Source: Triticum aestivum (lineage: Eukaryota > Streptophyta > Magnoliopsida > Poales > Poaceae). Taken from it: DNA of 64,000 bases. Of this stretch, positions 55,099-64,000 are shown one piece after another. Under the pieces are notes generated by a model. It was not told the origin of the DNA. It saw only the letters and a list, made by a program, of their open reading frames with translations, and did no database searches. The position numbers and the translations under genes were made by a program. Each line of letters begins with the position of its first letter. The first letter of the stretch is position 1. The stretch lies in assembly GCF_018294505.1 (NCBI RefSeq), contig NC_057810.1:702131852-702195851 (forward strand), in the 5' to 3' direction.

Positions 55099-56596
55099 TC
55101 ATCTATGGGCAGTCGTGTTCGTGGATGACTTTCCTCCTAGCCCACTAGATTGCCATAATGTCACTGATATCTTGAAAAAAGACTCATGTGAGAGTGTATG
55201 AATCATCGAGAACAACCATTGTTTCATACTCGGTTCCGTAGTTTCGCACGAGTGTTCTCCTAGATCACCATCAATAAGTGCCCAAAATGCATCTTGCCAT
55301 AGTGCACTCAAATAGAGAATGTCTTCAGGAATTTGCACCTCCACATAATGCGCATTGACCCGTAGTAGCCATTTCTCGGTGTGCTCTCACATCCTCAGTT
55401 GGAAGGGAATTTTTTGCTAACATCCAGACAAACATCCATATCTTACCCGAGACCGACTTTTTCCATAACATTTTCCATGAAATGACATCTCTGTCATTAC
55501 TCGAAGAGCCAGAAGTGCCATCTGTCCATGCTTCACTCCTCATCTTTGTAGAAATCATCATTTTATAGGCTGATCTGACGCTGAAGGTGCCATTCTTTTA
55601 AAAATTCAAGCCCATCTATCCTCCATGTCACTAGTACACAATGGTATGCTAAGAATAGCCGGGGCATCAATCGGAAGGCATACCTCGGCGGTCTTCTCCC
55701 TGTCCCATCTCGCAACACTATGATCAATTAGCTCGGATAGGAAAATAGGAGGATTAGCAAACCGATAGCCAAATGGCAGCATCATCACATCATACAGTAT
55801 CCAATTATCAGTCCACATGTGAGTTGTGGTTCCATTACCTATTTGCCAAATTAGTCCATGTTTAGTATGTCACACCCCTCCACACTCGCTCTCCAGATCT
55901 GACTTGGGTGACTGGCCAGTTCTGCATTCAAGATTGTTCCAGCAGGAAATAAACGACCTTCAATATCCTGACGCTTAATGATTCTAGTGCTTGGAGAATG
56001 TGCAATGACTGTTTTGCTAGTAGAGCCAGATTAAATAACTCAAAGTCCATGAAGCCTACACCTCCCCTATACTTTGGTTGTCTCCCATGAGACCCGGTTA
56101 GGCTTGTGATGGCCGTCCTTTCTTTCCCACCAGAATTTAGGAATCAACATGTTCAAATGCTCACACAACCCCCTTGGCAATTCAAAGCATGACATGGAGA
56201 AAACAGGAACAACTTGTGCAATAGATTTTATCAAAACTTCTTTACCAGCAAAGGACATGGTTTTGTCAATCCATCCTTGGACTTTGCTCCACAAATAATC
56301 TTTCAAGTATTTGAAGGCTCCATTCTTCCAAGAACCCACCACAGATGGGATCCCTAAATATTTCCCAGTCAAAGTTCCACTAGGAACATGCAACAATGCT
56401 TTTACCTCCTCTCTGACACTTGCAGGGCAACCCTTACTAAAGAAGATACAAGACTTGTCCCAGTTTATGCGCTGGCCTGATGCCTAACAATATATGGTTA
56501 ATAACTAGTTTGCCTTATTTGCGCCGTCTCCACTTGCCTTGAGAAGCAACATGTTGTCATCTGTGAATAATAAGTGGTTTATAGGTGGAGCCACAG
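55099..56596 (-). pseudogene. LINE ORF2 relic (copy B)
   Basis: Same RT end, middle and zf-RVT segments as 44043-45540, with a few substitutions, all shared breaks included. It shows that the LINE was already dead when the segment was duplicated. Confidence 0.85.
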
Positions 56597-56996
56597 CCGC
56601 CACCTTCACGCTATGCATGCATGCCCGTGGCCAGGTATAAACGGACGCAGTTTGGATGCCCTCTACCCCTTAAACCCGGACCAAGGGTCTATCATGCACT
56701 GATTTTTCGTTGTATACACTGTTTTATTTAAGTGTGAAACTGGTTTTATTCGTTCTTATTCTGTAAAATCTTGCAGATTTTCGCTGGCGTGAACAAGATC
56801 GTGCAAATCAGCTCGGAGAAGAATTCACTCGAAGGTAGATCCCTAGCAAAAATAAAATAAAAAATCCTGCATTTACACAAGCAAATCCTGCATTTACCAG
56901 GCAAATCCCAAAAAATCATGCATTTACACAAGTAAATCCTGCATTTCCGGATTCACCAAAGCGATACGATAGCAGATCGACCAAAATTTCACTCGC

Positions 56997-57006
56997 CTAT
57001 ATAACC
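56997..57006 (+). promoter_or_regulatory. TATA box of peptide gene 2
   Basis: CTATATAACC 89 bp upstream of the ATG at 57095, followed by an A/C-rich leader. Confidence 0.65.
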
Positions 57007-57094
57007 ACCACGTACGTCCAACCATACGATACAGACACAGCAAACAATCGAGCTAGCAGTAGAACCATTCTTCTCGACGACCGTCACCAAGAAA

Positions 57095-57533
57095 ATGGCC
57101 ATGGTCAGTCCCAGCACCGCTCTCCTCCTCCTTGCGGCCGCCCTCCTCATGGCCTCGTGCTGCTACGCATCGTCACAGCATACCATCTCAGGCACGTTCG
57201 TTCACAGCTACATACCGGACACAACGATGCACTCGTAATATTACCACATGTTGTTTCTATGTTGTCCTGACGTGTGTAGCCGTGCCCGTGCGTGTAGGCG
57301 GCGAGACGGAGAAGGCGGCGGACGTCGTGCCGGCGGAGACGGACCGGGCCAAGTGCGAGATGATGGTGCCGTGCGACGGGGAGAAGTGCACCGAGCACTG
57401 CGTCCGCATCGGGCTGGGCAACGCGAGGGGCTTCTGCTCCTTCCACGACTTGCACTTCGAGTGCTGCTGCCCCATGCCGCCGCCCCTGCGCGCGCGCCGC
57501 CTCTCCTCCGGCCGTCAGACCGGATCGGTTTAG
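57095..57533 (+). CDS. Small secreted cysteine-rich peptide, member 2, with a GC-AG intron
   Basis: Exons 57095-57191 and 57298-57533 (phase 1) encode 110 aa. The donor reads CAG|GCACGT, so the intron would be of the rare GC-AG type; the GTs nearby would break the frame relation to the sister genes. Residues 1-27 are a signal peptide (LLLLAAALLMASCCYA). The mature part is C-x5-C-x4-C-x3-C-x11-C-x8-CCC with 'CVRIGLGNARGFCSFHDL' and 'CCCP', then a Pro/Arg-rich tail. AATAAA is at 57644-57649. It is the only intact form of this gene; a copy with the same promoter is broken at 46126. Function is unknown; secretion is inferred from the signal peptide. Confidence 0.8.
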
Positions 57534-57770
57534 CCTAGTTAGCCATGTACCTCTTCACCCGTGCGTGTAAGAGATGGATCGCTCGTCCATGTGTGTTTGC
57601 AAACGTGGTGTGGACAGAGATCGGAGTACACGCGTCGATCGGCAATAAAGATTGTTCTGGCCTTCTGGGGCAGTGCAGATATGCGTCTTGTGTTTCCAAA
57701 ACAAAAAGAAACTAAGAAACTTTTGAGTGTTCTTGCCAAAAGAATAACTTTGAATGCGTCGATCAACTTT

Positions 57771-59133
57771 GGGCGTGTTTGGTTGCAGTAGTGAACAGTA
57801 GCTGCATTGCATACACATTTCAACTCAGCCTGGCTTTGAAAAAACAGCCTCATATGGGACATCTGCAAGTTATCAACTTTGGCACGTTGTTTGGTTGCCT
57901 GTATTGTCTCGGCGCATGCAACTACACGTGGTTTGGTTGCCCGCATGAGGTATCATTAAGAGCTAGCACTTGCACTTAGCACACAGGATTAAGAGCTAGC
58001 AGAGGAAGAGGGAGAAGAAATGCAATGTGCGCTGAACCATGGCGACTGCGATGGATAGTGGCCGTGGCGCCGTGTCCGACATGACGAGCATGGAGTCGTA
58101 GACGAGCGACCCCGTTGGCGGCACGATGAGCGACACCGTCGGCGAACTAGTTGCGGTGCTCGCGCAAAGACAGTCGACAGAGAAGGAGAATGCAGTGCTC
58201 GCGTCATGGTATCGTCAGTGCAGTGGGCGAGAGAGAGGAGGCCGAGATGATCGACGCCAGAAACGACTCCAGTGTAGTAGGGCGAGAGAGAGGAGGCAAA
58301 GATGATCGACCCCGTCTGCGATGCGACGAACTGGAGTGTGCACGGAGATAGAGGACACAAGAAAGCAGTGTGCGGGCCATTGCAGCGTGAGTGCAGTAGG
58401 AGGACGACAGAGAGTAGGCCGAGATGAGCGACGCCGAAAACTACTCTAGTGTAGTAGGACGTGGGCAAGGAGATAAAGGGGAAGGGCTTCGACGTCGAGA
58501 GGGACGAATAGGAGGGCTCTGATCCGAGGACAGAGGAGCTCGACATGACGGCATCAGTGCAGTAGACTGTTGTGCAAAGAGAGATGAAGATACGATCGTC
58601 GAAACCAAAAACTTACAACACGAATGTTGTGAGGAACTGCGAGATTAGGCTGTTGGTCAATTTTTTTTAAATGATCGATCGTGCACGATGAATCTGACAA
58701 AATTCGTCTAGAATAGCTCCAAACAGGAACACGAGATTAAGAATTTATGACCGACGAAACTACAAACCGATCGCCTGAATGGAATCGTAGCATCGAGGTG
58801 CATCTTTTTCATGTAGAGTTTACCTCGAATCGAAGCACCGTTGTGCAGATCAGAGGGAGGAGATTAGATAGAAGCTTACTAGAGGTTGAAGAAGAACTCA
58901 TATAATCACCTCGCATCCCTCCTGTCTCCACTCGTGCAAGGGCCCGCTCTCTTGCGCTTGCCTCAGCCTGGCTCGCGAGAAACTGCCGATTAGAGCGTTT
59001 CCAGCGAACCAGGCTCTAGGTTGCTTTAAGAAGCGTGCGATGCAGGCCCAACAGTGAAATCGGGCAACAAAACAAGCTTCTTTCTTTCCACACGGGCCTG
59101 GTTAGGCTCGATGCAGGCAACCCAACACGACCT
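57771..59133. mobile_element. TIR element with GGCGTGTTTGGTTGC-like ends (about 1.36 kb)
   Basis: The left end 'gggcgtgtttggttgc' (repeated in part at 57886-57897 and 57930-57940) and the inverse of the right end 'gcaacccaacacgacc' match at about 13 of 16 positions. Such ends are common in hAT and PIF/Harbinger elements. The interior at 58030-58560 has 'gagcgac', 'agtgcagtaggacg'-type repeats and no transposase. No clear target duplication, so boundaries are tentative. Confidence 0.4.
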
Positions 59134-60181
59134 TCTATACTGATCTGTACCCTAATATAAAAAGTTATGAAGATCCAACAAATCTCACCCGTTAAGCAGT
59201 GGTCTGGGTATTTAGCGTTAAACATGTTTTACATAAACTTGCAATTTATGTGTTACCTAATATCAACATCAATGTTAACCAAGTAATTATATCCTACCAA
59301 ATATCAATGTGCAATTTATACCTTGACTAATATTAATGTGCATTGCACATACTATTCCTAGTAAGCATAAGAGGTCAAGTGATTTTTTTTAAATTAAAAA
59401 CTTTTCTTGTTAATTGTTTAGTTTTTGTAGGGCATGGAAAGTAGACGTGATCAATACAAACATGATATACTAGTAATTTGCACACCCTTTGCACGTCAAG
59501 CTTACGGTGTAATACCAAATCATCATACTAAGTGGTAATTATAATGGAATGTTAAAATTCTAGTGCAAAATTGTGGAAGCTTATTGCACAAAGTCTTTTT
59601 TCTGTCAAAGAAGGCTCTTGAGGCGCATTGAAATCCTTTAGTTTTTCAAACACAAAATTGAAATATTGGAAGAAAGGGAAAACATGATATTTGATATAAT
59701 AATAACCACTCATATCTTTTATCTGCTCCTATTGTCATGTCAGAAATTCCACTTATGTTTTTTGTGCACTCTGCCCCATGGGTGCTCATAAATTGACTTA
59801 CAACAGTCAGTTCAACAAATTAAAAAGAGCAAAATAGTAGTGACTTTGTACCGTGGTTCTTTGCATGTGTGTGTGCATTCTAACTGGCCTCCCCAATGCC
59901 ATGCTCTTTTTTCATTTAAAAAAGAAAAAAAATAAGATGATGAAAGGCCTGTATGATGCATGCATGCAAGTACCATTCTGCTCCTACATCTTCCTAGATA
60001 GATATAATGGATTTGTTATTTCTCAGGTCCCCGAAATTCCTTTTTGTGTGACTCACTATTTTTTCCTTCCTTCCCTCTTGGTTGGACCTCGCCGAAGAAG
60101 AAACAATCTCGCCCAAGAAGAACTAGCCTCATCATGTCATGGGTGGTGCAGGGGATCGCCACAACATCACTATCGATGGCC
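59134..60181. other. AT-rich intergenic DNA, no gene seen
   Basis: 59235-59345 has 'gcaatttat...accta/taatatcaatgt' repeated about three times at 40-60 bp spacing. The rest has no recognisable motif. Confidence 0.4.
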
Positions 60182-60205
60182 GGGGGGGGGGGGGGGGGGG
60201 GGGGG
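60182..60205 (+). repeat. G24 homopolymer
   Basis: Twenty-four consecutive G, flanked by 'atggcc' and 'tggtgcaggggatc', the latter occurring also just before at about 60147. It can form G-quadruplexes, and its true length is uncertain. Confidence 0.85.
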
Positions 60206-61031
60206 TGGTGCAGGGGATCACCGGAGATTTTCATGGGTGGTTCTCGGGCTTACAGGGATAGCCGGGACGGTGCCCAGCAACGTTGGTAGGGGGAGGTTGA
60301 GGGCAGAATGGGGCAGCGAGCCAGTGTGCGGTAGCGCCTGCCGGCCATGGGTGGTGGAGGCCGACGGTTAGGACGAGTAGACTGGGGGCATTCTAGAGGA
60401 GGAAGTAGATGAACAATATCGCGATCTATAACCATTGGATCAAAATCTAGTGGTTGCTGATAAAAGTGACTAATAATGGCAAAAGAAATTTCAGGTACCT
60501 AATGGATAGAGGATCCCTAGATATAATCACATGGGTGTACGTTAGCAGTCTGCCAAGCTCCAGCCATACGCAAGTTCTAGAGCTTTGGTCAGAATGTTGG
60601 CTCACCCGTCACGAATCCTTGAAATTGTGGCAGTAGGATTGAGAGATCTAACGGCATGTGTGGTGCCACATTTTCTTCAATTTTGAAACAATAATGAGAG
60701 CCGTCCGATGGGGAGGATACAATGGTTCATACGATGTGTTACCCATACACTATAGTGGTATATACGTAGATATAGATAATCTCGGCGACCGTATCGTGTA
60801 CTCCCAGGATACAGGTGCTCCTGGTACTCCCAGATTAAAAAAAAACAGATCTAATGATCACCAAAAAAATCAAACATACATAACGATATAGATATATATG
60901 TATCAGCCATATATGAGAGAAAAATAAACCCAAATTTGAAGCCTAATCTAGAAGCAAAAAAAGATAACTATGCTATAAATAGTAGCTAGTTCCTTTCGGT
61001 CCATTAACACAATGAACTATTTTTCTTCAGA
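60206..61031. other. Intergenic, no gene seen
   Basis: Short frames only. 60790-60840 has 'ctcccaggatacaggtgctcctggtactcccag', a small imperfect repeat. No support for a gene. Confidence 0.4.
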
Positions 61032-61046
61032 CACATACTTACGTTT

Positions 61047-61304
61047 TTTTTTTGAGCATCAGTACAGACACAAGCGCTCATATACACGCGCATACACTCA
61101 TCGCTATGAACGCACACACACACCCTACCCCTATGAGCACCTCCGAAAGACCGAGCCGGCATATTATCGTCTCCTCCCACTGAAAGCGCATCGCCGGAAA
61201 TCCTGAAATAAATCCAGGAATAATGCGAGCACCAGGATTTGAACCCTGGTGGGTTGGGGATACCACTGTCCACCTAACCAACTTAACCACAGGTTGATTC
61301 GCGG
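61047..61304 (-). mobile_element. tRNA-derived SINE
   Basis: Flanked by 15-bp direct repeats CACATACTTACGTTT (61032-61046 and 61305-61319). On the minus strand it begins with a box A-like 'TTGGTTAGGTGGAC', has box B 'GGTTCAAATCC' and ends in an A-run, which reads as T on the plus strand. The 'gagcatcagtacagacacaagcg' part is a common Triticeae SINE phrase. The 3' tail has a CA/TG-rich stretch. Confidence 0.85.
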
Positions 61305-61780
61305 CACATACTTACGTTTGGTCATGTAATATTAGGATAATTTAGTTTTTTGGCTTGTAGCAACTTCTAAAAAGACGAAATATTGTGGGTGCTACAAGAG
61401 TACTGGATATCTTTTGCATCTCTTTTGCGGAAATATCTATCTTTTGTTTACAACCCCATAGTATCTATCAATATAAAAATAAAGAAGCAATCGTGTCAGA
61501 AAGCGGGGTACCGTTTTCTTTGGCCAAAAGGTACTTCGAACTTGGAACGACCATGAAGAGATTAACTAGACTTCTTTCTCTTTTGAGTTTTTCTAGCGGC
61601 TCTGCCAAGCAAGATCTTTGGTCCTCCCCTGTAACCAATGAAAACGTGGATCGCTTCTTATGTACTCGCTCAGAATGATTCTTCTCTTTCTATAATATCT
61701 ATCTGCTGTCTTTTTTAGACACATCTGCTGTCTATAGGACCATAATTGAGCCCGTCAAACCCCAATATGCCACGCACGTA

Positions 61781-61928
61781 CTTCCTCCGTTCCTAAATAT
61801 AAGACCTCTTAATATGGGTTACATTTGGATGTATAGACATATTATACTTTAGATTGACTCATTTTACTCCGTATCACCGTATGTGGTCCGTATTGAAACC
61901 TAAGACTTATATTTAGAAACGGAGGGAG
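61781..61928. mobile_element. Stowaway/mariner-type MITE
   Basis: CTTCCTCCGTTCCTAAATATAAG ... CTTATATTTAGAAACGGAGGGAG with 'actcattttactccgtat' in the middle, the typical Triticeae 'CTCCGTTCC' MITE. TA precedes it (61779-61780); the right flank reads CA. Confidence 0.85.
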
Positions 61929-62203
61929 CAGGTGTTACGACCCGCCCAATCATAGGTAGTACACCCGGGGAAGGCCAGCTTTTTACAGAAAGCTATACCA
62001 TTTCCCATTCCTTTTTTGCCGATCTTGATATCATTAATTATTATACCGCCGTGGCTGGCGCTAATTGCGACATGACATATACAGCAGTGATGCACACGGC
62101 AAATCTTGATTCAGGATTCATCGATTAGGAAGGAGAGCAATCTCTGGGTGCAATCACGCACGGATTGACACCCACACGCCAGCGCAGTGCGCAGGCGGAG
62201 CCC

Positions 62204-62211
62204 TATATAAA
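62204..62211 (+). promoter_or_regulatory. TATA box of peptide gene 3
   Basis: TATATAAA 78 bp upstream of the ATG at 62289 and followed by a short leader. Confidence 0.7.
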
Positions 62212-62288
62212 CGCGCCAAGTGAGACGCTCATCACAATCACTACTCATCAAGACGATAAATCCTCTGTCGAGCGTAACAGACGTTCCC

Positions 62289-62714
62289 ATGGCGCCGCCT
62301 GCAAGATCATCGGCGCCTTTCTTCCTCCTCCTCGTTGTTCTCCTCGCCGCCGCAGGGCGCTCCGCCGGTGACGACGACGACTCTCCACGTACGTATCCGA
62401 CTGGCCGACCGCCGTCCATGTCATTTCCTCGATCATACATGCATATATGCGTACGTACTTGAGATCAGTAGATCGTCTGACCGATGTTGATGATTTTATT
62501 TGGCGGCGCGTGTGTCTATGCAGCGCAGGTGCAGCCGCTGGACCCCAAGTGCCAGGAGATGACGGAGATGTGCACCCCGGCGACGTGCACCAAGCTCTGC
62601 CTCAGCATAGGGCTGGGTAAAGACCCCGACGGCGGGTTCTGCACCTTCCATGGCATGAAGTTCTACTGCTGCTGCCCCATACCCGCCCCCGCCCCGCCGC
62701 CCTCAAGGCTCTGA
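62289..62714 (+). CDS. Small secreted cysteine-rich peptide, member 3
   Basis: Exons 62289-62388 and 62524-62714 with a phase-1 GT-AG intron encode 96 aa. Residues 1-26 are a signal peptide (APFFLLLVVLLAAAGRSA), followed by an Asp-run (DDDD). The mature part is C-x6-C-x4-C-x3-C-x13-C-x8-CCC, with 'CLSIGLGKDPDGGFCTFHGM' and 'YCCCP', then a Pro/Ala tail. The intron position and the eight cysteines match members 1 and 2. The start was chosen because it opens the signal peptide and has 'cccATGG' context. AATAAA is at 62844-62849. Function unknown. Confidence 0.85.
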
Positions 62715-62934
62715 TTTTAGGTTTCCCAAAATATCTTGTGGCCGGATTCCAGTATCAGGAATTCCGGATGATAGCAGGATCTATCTTTGGTTGATCTGAG
62801 CAAGTAGTGCTTGTGTCGATCTGTGTGATCACCTAGCCGTTTCAATAAACAATTAAGCATACATGATTCCAGTTGCATTTTCTGTTGTTAAAGATGTAAG
62901 GTTCAGTTTGAAAAGGACAGGCTATTTGGGGTGC

Positions 62935-63260
62935 AGAGCAAAAAAGTTCAGAAACAATCAATTTTTTTTTTTGTGGTGCAAGATGCTCATATGCATGATG
63001 TCCGTGTAAAATTTGATAAAGTTTGGACATTTGAGGAGCTCGTGGCAAAAACACAAATTTTGGATGTCCGAGAAACTTTTGAAAACAACACTGTTCATGC
63101 CCGATTTTATCTTTTTTGCCACGAGCTCCTTGAATCTGTGAACACCCTGAAATTTTGCATGGACATCACAAATTAGGGCATCTTACACCACAAAAATAAT
63201 TGATTTTTTTAATTTTTTCTGCTATTTGTTTTGATTTTACTGTTCACCGGATGTAGATAA
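62935..63260. mobile_element. Fold-back MITE with long inverted arms
   Basis: The left arm ('atcaattttttttttttgtggtgcaagatgc ... gaggagctcgtggcaaaaac') pairs with the right arm ('ttttttgccacgagctcctt ... gcatcttacaccacaaaaataattgat') over about 130 bp each, with a short centre near 63080-63110. Likely a Mutator-like or other fold-back element; exact ends are not certain. Confidence 0.65.
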
Positions 63261-64000
63261 GCCTGGTCACCAAATTGAATTATCAAGGCTATATGTCAGA
63301 AACATGAGAGAAAAATGGCCTCGCTTTATTTGTCCTCACTTCTTGTCCGTCATCAGGAGCACACCGTCGACCCGTTTTCCGCTTCCAGTTGAACCGCACA
63401 TTTCACCACCAACCATGACTAGTGTTGGGATGCCATGCCGCGCTGGCTGATCCATCTGCACCGCCACCCTAGACATCCTTCTAACTGCCTTCCCCCTTCT
63501 TCCCCTATGCCGATGACGATGCCACATACAAGGACGAAGCTAGAAAATAAACCTGATGGTGTCATCTCTACTACATTGGGTTCAACTTTTACAAATAAGC
63601 AAACACTTCAGACTTTTACAAATAAGATATATTGAAGGATTGGCAAAAGTCATTGGGGGTCAGTTGACCCCACTCCCATAGAGGCGGCATTCGCATCCGC
63701 ACATGTCAACCCTCAGACTCCCCTTGGTCGTCGACACCACGTTGTCCCCTTCTCTAGGTCACTTATGGGTTGGTCTTGCAAGGAATGACGCTTCATCCCC
63801 ATCTCCGAGTCACTTCCGGCTCGGCCTTGCCGGAAACACCACGTCGTCCCGATCTCTGCCTCGGTGCCTTGCCTTTTTTTTCTTCGACAAAGTCTATTAA
63901 CGCCAATTATCATTTCAGGCCAAGGCAGATTTAAAAATATCCAAATAGTACAAAAATGTGTGCTCGAGTAATGTTAGATTTCTCCTCTGTCTTCCCCCGG
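63261..64000. other. Intergenic, no gene supported
   Basis: A 'acttttacaaataag' phrase is repeated at 63585 and 63613. 63700-63880 has a ~60-bp motif ('cactt.cggctcggccttgc...acgtcgtccc') in three diverged copies. Short frames on both strands lack motifs. Confidence 0.35.

Larger units (their letters stand above)
53664..57182. repeat. Segmental direct repeat, copy B (about 3.5 kb)
   Basis: Counterpart of 42613-46126. Here the right end continues into the complete peptide gene 2, so copy B carries the intact junction on its right side. The left end abuts the insertion at 53663/53664. Confidence 0.95.

Noticed and set aside
57132..57533. 133-codon frame covering the peptide gene 2 intron
   Set aside because: It starts out of frame with the signal peptide and reads through the intron. 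The spliced model has a signal peptide and matches the sister genes.
57989..58546. 185-codon minus-strand frame
   Set aside because: Ser-rich, made by short repeats inside a TIR element, and without any motif.

Overview
The window looks like nuclear DNA of a Triticeae grass (wheat, barley or a relative). The evidence is Angela/BARE-type Ty1/copia elements with their typical LTR ends, many Stowaway MITEs with TA target duplications, tRNA-derived SINEs, and intron-rich genes with GC-rich 5' leaders and AT-rich introns. The species cannot be fixed from the sequence. No function or family name below comes from a database search.

Layout. 1-12003 is a nested copia block. It holds a minus-strand Angela 5' LTR and leader, then an older plus-strand leader and gag start, then a rearranged mosaic with a head-to-head LTR fold-back, and finally a nearly complete but dead plus-strand copia body with a truncated 3' LTR. 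12004-17258 is intergenic: MITEs, a degenerate ~180-bp repeat that has captured a piece of plastid clpP, and a ~190-bp tandem array with a TATA-like box in every unit, ending just upstream of the main gene.

17259-25747 is the main gene: a complete 17-coding-exon LEUNIG_HOMOLOG-type transcriptional co-repressor (803 aa, LisH/LUFS, Gln-rich middle, WD40 propeller). Downstream at 27347-32221 lies a partial duplicate of its 3' half. It lacks LisH/LUFS and the Gln-rich region, sits behind an unrelated GC-rich leader, and still keeps an open frame for a WD40-only protein (352 aa) if one poison exon is skipped. A stretch nearly identical to the parent's intron 15 and exon 16 has been pasted into the copy.

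32222-41700 is repeat-rich: AT-rich DNA, a ~317-bp tandem repeat, and a long LTR inserted in opposite orientation inside another LTR of the same family. 41771-62849 holds a same-strand cluster of small secreted cysteine-rich peptide genes (three intact, one broken). All have a signal-peptide exon, a phase-1 intron and a second exon with eight cysteines ending in a Cys triplet. The second member is embedded in a ~3.5-kb segment present twice (42613-46126 and 53664-57182, near-identical by eye), and the two copies flank a 7.5-kb transposon-like insertion (46127-53663) that cuts the upstream gene copy in exon 1. The insertion carries palindromic motif arrays at both ends, internal tandem repeats and a gene-like GC-rich segment. 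The rest of the right side is TE relics.

How the genes relate: the co-repressor and its headless WD40 copy could interact functionally, because the WD40 part would be separated from the LUFS part that recruits SEUSS-type adaptors. The peptide genes form an independent local family whose expansion is tied to the 3.5-kb duplication.
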